Shown: in pieces, positions 32,321 to 43,600 of the stretch | How the letters are laid out: each line of letters opens with the position of its first letter | How positions within the stretch are numbered: the first letter of the stretch is position 1 | NCBI RefSeq assembly: GCF_009739465.1 | Contig: NZ_WHOM01000033.1 | Coordinates: 301,085-365,084 of the forward strand | Direction: 5' to 3' | Source: Streptomyces apocyni | GTDB taxonomy: Bacteria; Actinomycetota; Actinomycetes; Streptomycetales; Streptomycetaceae | Length of the DNA: 64,000 nt | Program-made: the position numbers and the translations under genes | The notes under the pieces: model-generated | Seen by the model: the letters and a program-made list of their open reading frames with translations, nothing else | Database searches by the model: none | Told to the model about the DNA's origin: nothing

Positions 32321-32343
32321 TGGGCCCGTGGTTCACGGGCCCA
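32321..32343. terminator. Strong bidirectional hairpin
   Basis: TGGGCCCGTG (32321-32330) pairs perfectly with CACGGGCCCA (32334-32343) around a GTT loop. It separates the CoA-transferase gene (plus) from the convergent small gene ending at 32375. Confidence 0.8.
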
Positions 32344-32374
32344 GACAACGGCCGCCTTCGCCCTGACAGCGGGC

Positions 32375-32644
32375 TCAGCGACCGCCGAAGAGCGTGCGGC
32401 TCAGCCGCCGCAGTGGCGCGAAGAGCGAGACCCGACGCATCCGCGCGCCCCGCCCCGTGCGCTCGTGCGCGACATCACGCGTGGTCAGCTCACGCATCAG
32501 CAACGTCGCCTCGACCGTCTCCCGCTGCGGGACGGCAGGTCCGCCCAGCACCGACAGATGACGGTCAAGACGAGAGCTGGTAGCGCTGCTCCCGCAGGTG
32601 ATCGCAGGGACTCGCGCCCTGCTGCGCACTGTTATCTGTTCCAT
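32375..32644 (-). CDS. Small hypothetical protein
   Basis: 89 residues, basic, no signal peptide or membrane helix. It includes ITVRSRARVPAITCGSSATSSRLDRHLSVLGG and a C-terminal basic tail (RRVSLFAPLRRLSRTLFGGR). Family unknown. The ATG at 32644 was preferred; the open frame upstream overlaps the kinase leader. It is divergent from the Ser/Thr kinase gene, with about 200 bp between starts. Confidence 0.6.
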   Translation of the reverse strand: MEQITVRSRARVPAITCGSSATSSRLDRHLSVLGGPAVPQRETVEATLLMRELTTRDVAHERTGRGARMRRVSLFAPLRRLSRTLFGGR

Positions 32645-32844
32645 GTCACTCCCCACCCATACGAGGGCACCCGGCCCGGGCAGGCTAACCCTATCGCCCC
32701 TCAGTGACACTCGTGTATCCCGCCCACGGGATTCACCGCTCTCATAAGGATGTTGACAATAACTCTCCGAATCCGCCTGATTCCAGGCTGAGTTGGATTG
32801 CCCTGTCAGAGAGGGATGCAACCCCGCCCGACCAGGGTACTTTG

Positions 32845-34677
32845 GTGGAAAATCGCTCCACCGCGGATGGGGGTTCGCCTGTGAGCGACGACGCATCAGG
32901 AACCGCTGGCCAGCAGGGCCCAGGAGACAGTCCAGGAGACAGTGAGCGGGTGATCGCGGGCCGCTATCGGCTGCTCGCCAGGCTGGGCGCGGGCGGCATG
33001 GGTGTCGTATGGCGCGCCCGCGACGAGGTGCTGAAGCGCGAGGTGGCTGTCAAGGAGGTGCGCGCCCCGGGCGGGATTCCGCCGGAGGACGTGGAGCGGA
33101 TGTACGCGCGCCTGGAGAACGAGGCCTGGGCCGCGGCCCGGATTTCGCATACCTCCGTGATCACGGTCTACGACGTGGTGACCGAGGACGGGCGCCCGTG
33201 GATCGTGATGGAACTGGTGCGCGGGCTGTCCCTGTCCGATGTCCTGGACGCCGAAGGGCCGATGCCCGCGCGGCGCGCCGCTCAGGTCGGCGCCGAGGTG
33301 CTCGCCGCCCTGCGCGCCGCGCACGCTGCGGACGTACTGCACCGCGACGTCAAGCCGGGCAACGTCCTGCTCGCCAACGACGGCCGGGTGGTCCTCACCG
33401 ACTTCGGGATCGCGCGGCTTGAGGGCGCCTCGCATCTGACCGTCACCGGCGAGCTGGTCGGTTCACCCGAGTTCGTGGCTCCGGAGCTGGCGATAGGCCG
33501 GACGCCTACCCCCGCGTCGGACCTGTGGTCACTGGGTGTGCTGCTGTACGCGGCGGTCGAGGGGCACTCCCCGTTCCGGCAGGACACCCCGTGGTCGACG
33601 CTGCGCGCGGTCGTCGAGGACGAGCTGCCGCCGCCCAGCCGGGCCGGGGCACTGACCCCGGTCATCGAGGGGTTGCTGCGCAAGGAACCCGCCGAGCGGC
33701 TCTCCGCGGCGGACGCCGAGCGCGCGCTGCGGAGCGTGGCCACGGGTGGTGCGCCGCCGCCTGGGCCGGGTCTCGACGCGGAGTCGGACCCGCACCGTCG
33801 GCCGACGGTCACCACCCCGTCCCCCGTACCGCCACCACCCCCTGGTCCCGGTTCCCACACCCAGCCGGGCTCCTCGGACTCGCATCCGAACCCGGCGCCT
33901 GACCCCGCGCCTGACCCACCCCGCCCCCGGCGCGCCCTGCTGCTGATCGCGGGACTCGCGGCGCTGGTCCTCGCCCTCGGCGGCCTGACGTACGCCCTCA
34001 TGGACGGCGGCGGAGGCGGTGGCGGCAGCGGGAATGGGGGAGGTTCAAACGGCGGGAGTTCCACCGGCGGGGACGGCTCGGGCGGCGGTGGTGACAGCGG
34101 TGGTTCAGACGGCGGTGGCGACAGCGGCGGTACGGACGGCGGTTCCGGCGGGAACGGTGGCGACACCGGGGGCACCAACAACGGCGCCAGCAACGGCACC
34201 ACCCAAGGGGGCGATACCGGTAGCGGGGACAACGGCGGAGGCCACAACGGCGGCGGAGACACCGGTGGAGACGGCGGCCCGACCACCCATCCCCCACACA
34301 CCGTCGAGGTGTCCGTCACCGCGACCAACGACAGCTACTCCGGCCCGTGCCCGCCCCCCGCGGCCCAGGCGCCGTCCTTCACCGCGTCGTTCACCGTGGG
34401 CCGCACCCCGGTCACCGTCGAGTACCGCTGGCTGACCAAGACCGGCCAGCCGACCAACCCCGGCTGGAAGACCCTCCAGTTCGCCGACGGCGGGGACAAG
34501 ACACAGCAGGTGAACCACACGGAGCTGGGCCACGATCCGGACGGCACCCTGGACAACGAGATCAGCGTGGAGGTTCGCGACCCGGTGACCGAGAAGTCCA
34601 ACGCCGTGGCGTACTCCGTGACCTGCGAACAGGAGCCCCCGACCAGCGGAGGCTCCTCCTACGCACCGAACAGTTAG
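32845..34677 (+). CDS. Transmembrane Ser/Thr protein kinase (PknB-like) with Gly-rich linker
   Basis: 610 residues. An Hanks-type kinase domain runs about 41-300: glycine loop LGAGGMGVVW, catalytic HRDVKPGN with Asp168, DFGIARL and SPEFVAPELAIG. A Pro-rich juxtamembrane region follows, then one membrane helix (about 365-387), an extremely Gly/Ser/Asp/Asn-rich linker (about 388-477) and an outer beta domain (about 478-600) with two Cys (YSGPCPPP and VTCEQE). There are no PASTA repeats, so the outer domain senses something other than peptidoglycan by that route. The start is uncertain: GTG 32845 or GTG 32881 (GGGGG 7 nt upstream). Role in signalling is inferred from the domains. Confidence 0.9.
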   Translation: MENRSTADGGSPVSDDASGTAGQQGPGDSPGDSERVIAGRYRLLARLGAGGMGVVWRARDEVLKREVAVKEVRAPGGIPPEDVERMYARLENEAWAAARISHTSVITVYDVVTEDGRPWIVMELVRGLSLSDVLDAEGPMPARRAAQVGAEVLAALRAAHAADVLHRDVKPGNVLLANDGRVVLTDFGIARLEGASHLTVTGELVGSPEFVAPELAIGRTPTPASDLWSLGVLLYAAVEGHSPFRQDTPWSTLRAVVEDELPPPSRAGALTPVIEGLLRKEPAERLSAADAERALRSVATGGAPPPGPGLDAESDPHRRPTVTTPSPVPPPPPGPGSHTQPGSSDSHPNPAPDPAPDPPRPRRALLLIAGLAALVLALGGLTYALMDGGGGGGGSGNGGGSNGGSSTGGDGSGGGGDSGGSDGGGDSGGTDGGSGGNGGDTGGTNNGASNGTTQGGDTGSGDNGGGHNGGGDTGGDGGPTTHPPHTVEVSVTATNDSYSGPCPPPAAQAPSFTASFTVGRTPVTVEYRWLTKTGQPTNPGWKTLQFADGGDKTQQVNHTELGHDPDGTLDNEISVEVRDPVTEKSNAVAYSVTCEQEPPTSGGSSYAPNS

Positions 34678-34678
34678 G

Positions 34679-34726
34679 CCATCCGTCAGGCCGTCCGTCA
34701 GGCCAGCGGTCAGACCAGCGGTCAGG
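34679..34726. repeat. 12-bp tandem repeat, four units
   Basis: Units CCATCCGTCAGG, CCGTCCGTCAGG, CCAGCGGTCAGA and CCAGCGGTCAGG start at 34679, 34691, 34703 and 34715, between the kinase stop and the end of the convergent esterase gene. Confidence 0.8.
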
Positions 34727-35537
34727 CAGCGGCGGCGAAGGTCGGCAGGTAGCCGCCCGACTGTCCGGCCGCGGTGGGGTGGTACGACTCTCCGATGTTG
34801 CCCCAGTTCACACTGTGCAGCCAGGAGTTGCCGGAGCAGATCTCGTGTCCGGTGAAGGCCGGAGTGACGTCGGCGAAGGTGAAGCCGTGGTCGGCGGCGC
34901 GCTTGGCGGTGGCGGCGTTCAGGTAGTCGGCGGCGCCGTTGATGGCGGAGCGCTTGGTCTCGGACAGCCCCAGCCAGCAGCCACCGCCCAGCTTGTAGAA
35001 GCGCGGGTAGCCCAGGACGACCACATGGGCGTTGGACGCCTTGGCGTCGATGGCCGAGTAGACCGTGTCGAGGCGGCCGGGAAGGGTGGTGTCGACGTAC
35101 TGCTTGGCCTCGGCGATACGGCTCAGGCAGACGCTGTCGGAGTTGAGGACGCAGGTGAGCATGACGTCGGCGAAGCCCGCGTCATTGCCGCCAACCGAGA
35201 TCGAGACGAGCCCGGTCGACGCGCTCAGGGGTGCGAGCTGGGAGTTGACCACATCAGTGGTACGGGCCCCGGAGCAGGCGGTGAAGTGGAACGTCGAGGG
35301 CGAGTTGGCGGCCGCCCAGAGCGCGGGATAGGCGCGGGTGCTGCGCTTGCAGTCGCCGCTGCCGCTGTCGTAGTTACCGGCCCCGACCCCCGATGAGTAG
35401 GAGTCCCCGAGCGCCACATAGCCGGTCGCTGCCGCCTGTTCGGCGTCGGCGGAGTAGGCCGCACTCGCCCCGGCGAGGGTGAGCCCGGCGGCGAGGAGGA
35501 GCGAGGACAGGTATGCCGTGATTCGGGATAATCTCAT
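34722..35537 (-). CDS. Secreted SGNH/GDSL esterase-lipase
   Basis: 271 residues. Signal peptide 1-30 (TLAGASAAYSA-D). Catalytic motifs are GDSYSSG at 44-50 (nucleophile Ser46), SVGGNDAGF (block III) and the C-terminal HPTAAGQSGGY holding the His. Several Cys pairs (GDCKRS...FTACSG, LTCVLNSDSVC, GGCWLG...EICSG) suggest disulfides, as in the extracellular Streptomyces lipase/esterases. It probably cleaves ester bonds in lipids or acylated polymers outside the cell. The ribosome site AAAGGAGG is exemplary and the promoter region contains palindromes. Confidence 0.92.
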   Translation of the reverse strand: MRLSRITAYLSSLLLAAGLTLAGASAAYSADAEQAAATGYVALGDSYSSGVGAGNYDSGSGDCKRSTRAYPALWAAANSPSTFHFTACSGARTTDVVNSQLAPLSASTGLVSISVGGNDAGFADVMLTCVLNSDSVCLSRIAEAKQYVDTTLPGRLDTVYSAIDAKASNAHVVVLGYPRFYKLGGGCWLGLSETKRSAINGAADYLNAATAKRAADHGFTFADVTPAFTGHEICSGNSWLHSVNWGNIGESYHPTAAGQSGGYLPTFAAAA

Positions 35538-35562
35538 GGAACCTCCTTTAGCAGGATCACTG

Positions 35563-35580
35563 CCACAACTGTGGTACCAC
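35563..35580. promoter_or_regulatory. Overlapping inverted repeats in the esterase promoter region
   Basis: CCACA-AC-TGTGG (35563-35574) overlaps the perfect palindrome GTGGTACCAC (35571-35580), 26-43 bp upstream of the esterase start. Candidate repressor site; no regulator is assigned. Confidence 0.5.
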
Positions 35581-35795
35581 CCACCTCATTTCGTGGATAG
35601 TGTCCATGCCAAGAAGTTTCGGTACAGAAGAGTTCCCTATGTACAGGTTTAAACGAACGGCACTGTTGAGCAGTTCAACTTCCTTACCGTGTCCGGCAAG
35701 TGACCCTCCGTCGAACCATGGGCGTCCTTGACGCGCCACCGCCGGTTGCGCGACATTGAAGCCCGCATCCGACGCTTCGGGGGGAAAAGTCGCGT

Positions 35796-36185
35796 ATGCA
35801 GCACACCAGTGACCCACCCGACCACCTGCCGATGTACACCCTGGCCGGAGCGGCGGTCGCCGTCACGGCGGTGGGCGGCGTGCTCGCACTCGCCGACCTG
35901 GACACCTCACTGCGCGGCCCGTTCGCGCTCTTCTTTCTCCTCGCCGCGCCCGGCGGCGCGGTCGCCCTCGCCCTGCGGGGGCTGGAACCATGGGGCCGCC
36001 TGGTGGCGTCATCGGCGGCAGCGGTAGCGGTCAATCTCCTGGTCGCCCAGGCCATGTTGGCCCTGCGACTGTGGTCGATACGTGGCGGGATCACGGCAGT
36101 CGCCGTGATCAGCCTCCTGATTCTGGTACTCACCCTGGTGCGCCACCCGCACGGTGGCCGCACAGCGAGAAGACGGACTCCATGA
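35796..36185 (+). CDS. Small membrane protein, first gene of glycan locus
   Basis: 129 residues with four hydrophobic segments (about 15-33, 40-60, 68-88 and 95-115) and a basic tail ending in RTARRRTP. No family recognised. It opens a same-strand series of glycan-related genes and ends one base before the next start (GTG 36187), so it is probably cotranscribed. A role in assembly or export is only positional inference. Confidence 0.7.
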   Translation: MQHTSDPPDHLPMYTLAGAAVAVTAVGGVLALADLDTSLRGPFALFFLLAAPGGAVALALRGLEPWGRLVASSAAAVAVNLLVAQAMLALRLWSIRGGITAVAVISLLILVLTLVRHPHGGRTARRRTP

Positions 36186-36186
36186 C

Positions 36187-37299
36187 GTGGACATCAGCGT
36201 GCACCGCCCCGGTGAGCTGACCGCCGCCGACCGGGCGGCCTGGACAGCCTTACAGTCCAAGGCCCACTTACAGGGCACACCCGAGCTGGCCAACCCGTTC
36301 CTGTCACCCGAGTTCGCCCTCGCCGTGAGCCACTGTCGCCGTGGGGTGCGGATCGCGGTCGTACGAGAGGGCGGTGAGCCCGCGGCCTTCCTGCCGTACC
36401 AGCGCTCCCGCACGGGTGTTGGCCGGGCCGTCGGCCTGGGCGTCTCCGACTGCCAGGGGCTGGTGCACCGGGCGGGCCTGAGGTGGGACGCCCGGGAGCT
36501 GCTCGCGGCCTGCGGGCTCGCCGTATGGGAGTTCGACCACCTGGTACAGGGCCAGCCGCCGTTCGCGGCCTTCGCGGCGGCCGACTTCGCGTCGCCGGTC
36601 ATGGACGTCGATCAGGGGTACCCGGCCTACCTCGCCGAACTGCGCGCGAGGTCACCGAAGTTCGCCAGGACCACCCTCGCCAAGGAACGCAAGCTGGGCC
36701 GGGACGCGGGCGAGGTGCGCTATGTCCACGACGAGCGCGACCCCGAGGCGCTACGCGTCCTGATGGCCTGGAAGTCCGCGCAGTACCGCAGAACCGGGCG
36801 CGGCGACCGCTTCGCGCATCCCTGGATCACCCAGCTCGTCCAGCGGCTCTTCCACACCCGGCCGATGCCGTCCGGCGGGCTGCTCTCGGTGCTCTACGCG
36901 GGCGAGCGGCCGATCGCCGCGCACTTCGGGCTGCGTTCCGAGCGGGTGCTCGCCTGCTGGTTTCCCGCGTACGACCCGGAGTACGCCAAGTACTCCCCCG
37001 GACTGATCCTGCATCTGCGGATGGCCGAGGCGGCTGCCGCCGACGGCATCGCCTACCTCGATCTCGGCCGGGGCCAGAAGGAATACAAGGACTCCCTCAA
37101 GACGCGTGAGCTGACCGTGTCCGAGGGCTGGGTGACACGACGTCACCCCGTGGCGATCGGGTACCGGGCGCGTCGCGTACCGGTCCGCGCGCTGCGTAAC
37201 ACCGTGGTGTCCAGGCCCGAGTTGTTCGAGCCTGCCGATCGACTGCTCAAGCGCGTCGGAAAGATCCGCTCAATGAGAAAGATCCGTTCAAGAGAATGA
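36187..37299 (+). CDS. FemAB/GNAT-like acyltransferase
   Basis: 370 residues of the acetyltransferase fold seen in CelD/BcsL- and FemAB-like proteins of polysaccharide gene clusters. The N-half covers residues 1-150 (FLSPEFALAVSHCRRGVRIAVVREGGEP is spread over about 33-60). The second GNAT half includes LLSVLYAGERPIAAHFGLRS and YLDLGRGQKEYKDSLKTREL, a typical end motif. It should transfer an acyl or aminoacyl group to a sugar or lipid-linked intermediate. I chose GTG 36187 (MDISVHRP); GTG 36154 is in frame but overlaps the previous gene. Several genes of the glycan pathway follow. Confidence 0.85.
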   Translation: MDISVHRPGELTAADRAAWTALQSKAHLQGTPELANPFLSPEFALAVSHCRRGVRIAVVREGGEPAAFLPYQRSRTGVGRAVGLGVSDCQGLVHRAGLRWDARELLAACGLAVWEFDHLVQGQPPFAAFAAADFASPVMDVDQGYPAYLAELRARSPKFARTTLAKERKLGRDAGEVRYVHDERDPEALRVLMAWKSAQYRRTGRGDRFAHPWITQLVQRLFHTRPMPSGGLLSVLYAGERPIAAHFGLRSERVLACWFPAYDPEYAKYSPGLILHLRMAEAAAADGIAYLDLGRGQKEYKDSLKTRELTVSEGWVTRRHPVAIGYRARRVPVRALRNTVVSRPELFEPADRLLKRVGKIRSMRKIRSRE

Positions 37300-37706
37300 A
37301 GACCGAAAGGAGAAAGCACCGGCCACGGCATTCCATGATCCATTAACGCCGGCGCAAAAAACGCCAAAGCCAATAAATGCGAGTCCTTGTTCCAGGTCTT
37401 GCCATAGCGGCCTAGTTATCAATACCGTCATACATTCACCCGCACCGGACCATCATGCACGCGGCTCTAGGGGAGGGCTCAAGAACCGCGGTGGTCATCG
37501 GCGTGGGGCGCGGTAGGGGGGTGCCGTGCTCGGTGACGTCATGTGCCGAGTCGCGTGCCATGCGGTCAGTTTTCCCAGCTCACCAGGTAGTCCGGTGTTC
37601 CGTTCCGGCATGCCGTCATGCCCTGGTGAGGCCCCCTCTTTCGAACCGGAAACTCATCCGGACTGCCCGGGGGCGGGCGGTCCACCGGACGAGAGGGAAA
37701 AGACTC
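37300..37706. other. 407-bp gap before the first glycosyltransferase
   Basis: No gene I can support. The first 150 bp are clearly more AT-rich than the surroundings (for example GTTATCAATACCGTC near 37417), which suits a promoter for the glycosyltransferase operon. An open frame from 37455 continues in frame into the glycosyltransferase but has no family similarity or ribosome site. Confidence 0.5.
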
Positions 37707-38515
37707 GTGAGCTCTTCTGTACGCCCGGCGATACCGGGCAAGGACGCATTACCGTACCGGCTGATCTCCACTCACCTCGCGATAGCGCCACCGGTGAGTG
37801 TCGTGATCCCCGCGATGAACGAGGCGGAGAATCTCCCGTACGTCTTCAAGACGCTGCCCGACTGGATACACGAAGTGGTCCTGGTCGACGGGAACTCCAC
37901 GGATGACACCGTGCGGGTGGCCCGGGAGCTGCGGCCGGATGTCAAGGTCGTGAAGCAGCGCGGCACGGGCAAGGGGGATGCCCTGATCACCGGCTTCGCG
38001 GCCAGCACCGGCGACATCATCGTGATGGTCGACGCGGATGGTTCGGCTGACGGAGAGGAGATCGTCTCGTATGTCTCGGCGCTGGTCTCCGGCGCCGACT
38101 TCGCCAAGGGCTCCCGCTTCGCCAACGGCGGTGGCACCGACGACATGACGCCCATCCGCAAGCTGGGCAACCACGTCCTGTGCGCCGTCGTCAACGCCAA
38201 GTTCGGCGCCCGCTACACCGATCTCTGCTACGGCTACAACGCGTTCTGGCGGCACTGCCTCGACCAGATCGACCTCGACTGCACCGGCTTCGAGGTCGAG
38301 ACGCTGATGAACATCCGGGTGGTCAAGGCCGGGCTGAAGGTGCAGGAGATCCCCAGCCACGAGTACCTCCGCATCCACGGCACCAGCAACCTGCGGGCGG
38401 TACGGGACGGCCTACGGGTGCTCAGGGTGATCCTCAAGGAGCGCTCGAGCCGCCGGGCGCTGCGCCTGCGCACCCGGACGGCCGCGGAGCTGCGCGCCGG
38501 GCGAGGGGTGGCGCC

Positions 38516-38519
<4 letters not shown>
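37707..38519 (+). CDS. GT2 glycosyltransferase (polyprenol-phosphate type)
   Basis: 270 residues, GT-A fold. VSVVIPAMNEAENLPYVF (nucleotide-binding start) and VDADGSADGEEI (DxD-type metal site, about residue 110) are clear. MTPIRKLGNHVLCAVVNAKFG and YGYNAFWRH are features of the dolichyl-phosphate mannosyltransferase-like branch, which loads sugars on a lipid carrier or chain. Two closing segments lack membrane helices. Start GTG 37707 with GAGGG upstream. It is coupled to the next gene by a TTGA overlap (38516-38519). Confidence 0.88.
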
Positions 38520-39840
<1,321 letters not shown>

Positions 39841-39844
<4 letters not shown>

Positions 39845-40638
39845 GATCCGCTGTGCCCGTGCTGATGTACCACGCCGTGGCGCGGACGCCCATGCTCGCG
39901 ACCCGCGACCTGTCCGTGTCACCCGACGCCTTCGCCGCGCAGATGGCGGTGCTCGCCGAACGCGGATTCACCCCGCTCACCACGAGCGCCCTCGCGGCGG
40001 CCTGGCGCGGCAGCGGACAGCTCCCGCCCCGGCCCGTACTGATCACCTTCGACGACGGGTACGCGGGCGTGCACGGCCACGCTCTTCCGGCCCTGGCCGA
40101 ACACGGCTTCCCGGCGACGGTGTTCGTGTCCACGGGCTGGCTACGCGGGCCGTACGACACCGGGGGCGCCCCGGACACCATGCTCGACTGGCCCCAGGTG
40201 CGGGCGCTCGCGGCGGCCGGTGTCGAGATCGGCGGGCACAGCCACACCCATCCCCAGCTCGACCAGCTCGACGACGACGCGCTCTGGTTCGAACTCCTGC
40301 GCTGCCGGGAGATCATCGGCGACGAACTCGGCACCCGGCCGGAGTCCTTCGCCTACCCGTACGGCTACTCCAGCCGACGCGTACGGCGCGCCGTACGCGA
40401 CGCAGGGTTCCGGCAAGCCCTGGCGGTGGGCAACGCGCTCGGTCAGCGCCGCCAGGGGCCGTACGCGATCCGGCGGCTGACCGTACGCCGCGGCACCTCA
40501 ACAGAGGCCTTCACCCGCATCGTTGAGGGGCAGGCGATCGGGCGCAGCTTCGCCGCGCAGCATGCCCTGACGCAGGGATACGCCATGGTCCGCCGAACCC
40601 GACGAGCGTACGGGAAGGCCTTCCCCACTCGTGACTGA
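39841..40638 (+). CDS. Polysaccharide deacetylase
   Basis: 265 residues of the NodB homology (CE4) family. Motif 1 ITFDDGY (catalytic base and metal Asp), motif 2 HSHTHPQLDQL (metal His pair) and motif 3 RPESFAYPYGY are present. It removes N-acetyl groups from sugar residues, probably from the glycan made by the adjacent enzymes. No signal peptide is evident at the N-terminus (RSAVPVLMYHAVA), so it may act in the cytoplasm or be exported by another route. GTG 39841 overlaps the previous stop (GTGA). Its end overlaps the next gene by 8 bp. Confidence 0.92.
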
Positions 40639-43600
40639 CACCACCACCCAGGCCGGGGTCACGGCGAGCGAGCCAACCGGGACGGCGCGACGGGCACCGT
40701 CCGCCCGACGGCTGGGCCTGCGACTGCCACGGCGAGGCGGCGGAGGCGGAGGTGGAGGCGGCGATCCGCTGTTCCGCAACGCGTACGCCCTGATGCTCAA
40801 CACCTGCATCAGCGGGGTGCTGGGACTCGGCTTCTGGCTGGCCGCCGCCCGCTACTACTCGGATACCGCGGTCGGCCAGGGCTCGGCGGCGATCGCCGCG
40901 ATGAAGCTGCTGGCCGGGCTCACCGCGGTGACGCTCACCGGAGCGGTGGCCCGCTTCATCCCGATCGCGGGCCGCGCCACCGGGAGATTCATCTTCCGTA
41001 CGTACGCGGGCAGTTCGCTGCTCGTGGCGGTCGCGGCCGGGATCTTCCTGCTCACGCTGGACCTGTGGGGACCCTCGTACAGGTTTCTGCACGGGCCGTT
41101 GAACGGCCTCGGGTTCCTGCTGGCGGTCGTCGCCTGGTCGGTGCTGACGCTCCAGGACGGGGTGCTGACCGGGCTGCGCAGCGCGCTCTGGGTGCCCGTC
41201 GGGAACACCGTCTTCTCGGTGGTCAAGCTGGTGCTCCTGATCGTGTTCGCCGCCGCGATCCCGACGGCCGGGGTGTTCGTCTCCTGGGTCGCCGCGATCG
41301 GGGTGTCCGTACTGCCGCTGGGCTGGCTGGTCTTCCGGCGCCTGGTGCCACGTCATGTGAAGGCGACCGAGGGTAAGTCAACGCCGCCGACCGCGCGCGA
41401 GCTCGGCCGCTTCCTGGCCGGTGACTACACGGGGGCGCTCTTCTCGCTCGCCGTGGTCTACCTGCTGCCGGTGATCGTCGCCGCGCAGGTGACCTCGGTC
41501 GACAACGCGTACTTCTACATCACCGCCACGATCGCTGGAACGGTCAATCTGCTCGCCATCAACATGGGTGCCTCGCTCACCGTGGAGGGCGCGCACGATC
41601 CGGCGCGGCTGGCGGCGAACTGCCGGGCCGCACTGCGCCGGATGGCACGGATCATGCTGCCGGTGTGCGGGGCGCTGTTCTTCGGCGCTCCGTACATTCT
41701 GGGGGCGTTCGGCCAGGGGTACGCGGATGCGGCGACCGGGCTACTGCGGGTGTTCGCGGTCGGCGCGTTGCTGCGGGTCGTCATCGAGACGTACTTCGCG
41801 GTGCTGCGCGCCCAGAGCCGTACGTCCGGGCTCGCGTACCTGCAGGGCGCGCTGTGTGTGCTGGTGCTCGGGCTGACGCTGCTGCTGCTCCCCAGGATGG
41901 GGCTGATCGGCGCGGGCATCGCGGAGGTCTCCAGCCTCGCGCTGATCGCTACGATCGCCGGGTTCAAGCTGTACCGCATCGTCAGGTCGGTGCCGCCGGG
42001 GGCGGGGCGCCCGGCATCGGTCGCGCCCGACGGCGACCTCGCCGACCTGGGTACGGCGGAGTCCGACAGCGGTACGGTCCGGCTGACCAAGGACACCGGG
42101 CAGCGCCCGACCTGGGCGCTGCGGCGGGTGTTCGACGCGTCGACCCTGGAGCTCGGGGTACGGGCCGACATCGACCATCAGGAGCGCCGCCCCGATCTCC
42201 GCGCGGGCCCGGGCGAGACCGGAGCGGACGCGCCCGCGACGCGGGACGCTGACGAAGACGAGGACAGGGACAGGGACAGGGACGGCGCGCCCGCCCAGGA
42301 CAGTGGACCCGCCCCGGACAGCGGGACCGTCCAGATCCGAGGGCTCTTCTTCGGAGACGTCCAGCCGGGAGCGCGCGGCGCCCACCTCAAGGACACCGGG
42401 CCACCGGTCGCAGGAGACGCGGAGGAACACCGGCCCACCTGGGCCCTCAACGCCCCGCTAGCGCCGCCCGCGCCCAGGCCCGGCTCCACCCCGGAGCCGG
42501 AGCCGTCCGGTGAGCGGAGCGCGGACCTCGCCCACGCGCCGAGCCCAGCCACGCCCCCGCCCAGCCCGAAGCCCACACCCACACCCCACAGCTGGCGGCG
42601 GACCTACGGCATCGGGGCGCTGCTCGCCGCCGCCCTGGCGCTGTTCTGGGTGCCCGTCCTCGGCATGAGCGAGGCCGACCTGGAGGCCATGGGCGGGCTC
42701 GGTCTCATCTCCGTACTGCCGCCCGCGACCCTGCTCGGCGCGGCCCTGCTGGTCGTCGCGTTCGCCTCGCTGCTGTGGCACGAGCGGCCGCACCGGGTGC
42801 TGCTCACCCTCGTACTGCTGGCGACGCTGGTGTCCCTGCACGCGCTGCCCGCGGTGATCGAGGCCGAGCCACGGTTCGCCACGGCCTGGCAGCACCTGGG
42901 CTTCCTGGAGTACATCGACCGGACCGGGACGGCCGCGCCCGACCTGGACGCGCGCTTCAGCTGGCCGGGCTTCTTCGCCGCTGCGGTCTTCGTCGCCGAG
43001 GCCTGCGGGGTCTCGGACCTGAGTGGAGTGATCCGCTGGTGGCCGCTGGCCATCCAACTGCTGTATCTGCCGCCGATGTTCCTGCTGACGCGCTCGATGC
43101 GAGCGGGCTGGCGCGCGCGGTGGACCGGCGTCTGGATCTTCGTGCTGAGCGGCTGGGTGGGACAGGACTACTTCTCGCCGCAGGGCTTCACCTTCCTGCT
43201 GTACCTGGTCTTCGTGGCGATCCTGCTGGCGTGGTTCCGGGCTCCCCGCATGCTGTGGGCCAAACGGCGGCCCGGCGAGGCGGAGGTGCTGCCCAGCACC
43301 CGCGGCCAGCGCACCGTACTGCTGCTCGTGCTGCTGGCGCTGTTCGCCGCGACCGTCCCGGCGCACCAGCTCACGCCGTTCGTGATGCTCGGGGTGCTCG
43401 CCGTGCTGGTTCTGGTGGGCCGCTCGGAGCTGCGCGGGCTGCCGATCCTGTTCGGGGTGCTGGTGGCCGTGTGGGTGGGCTTCTTCGCCGAGCCGTACTG
43501 GTCGGGGCATTTCGACGAACTGTTCGGCGGGGTCGGCGGCGTGGGCGGCAATGTCACCTCGTCGGTCGCGGGCCGGATCGAGGGCGGCAGCTCCACCCAT

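Noticed and set aside
37455..37706. N-terminal extension of the first GT2 enzyme
   Set aside because: The extra 84 residues have no similarity to the family and no ribosome site; the GT-A domain starts after GTG 37707.
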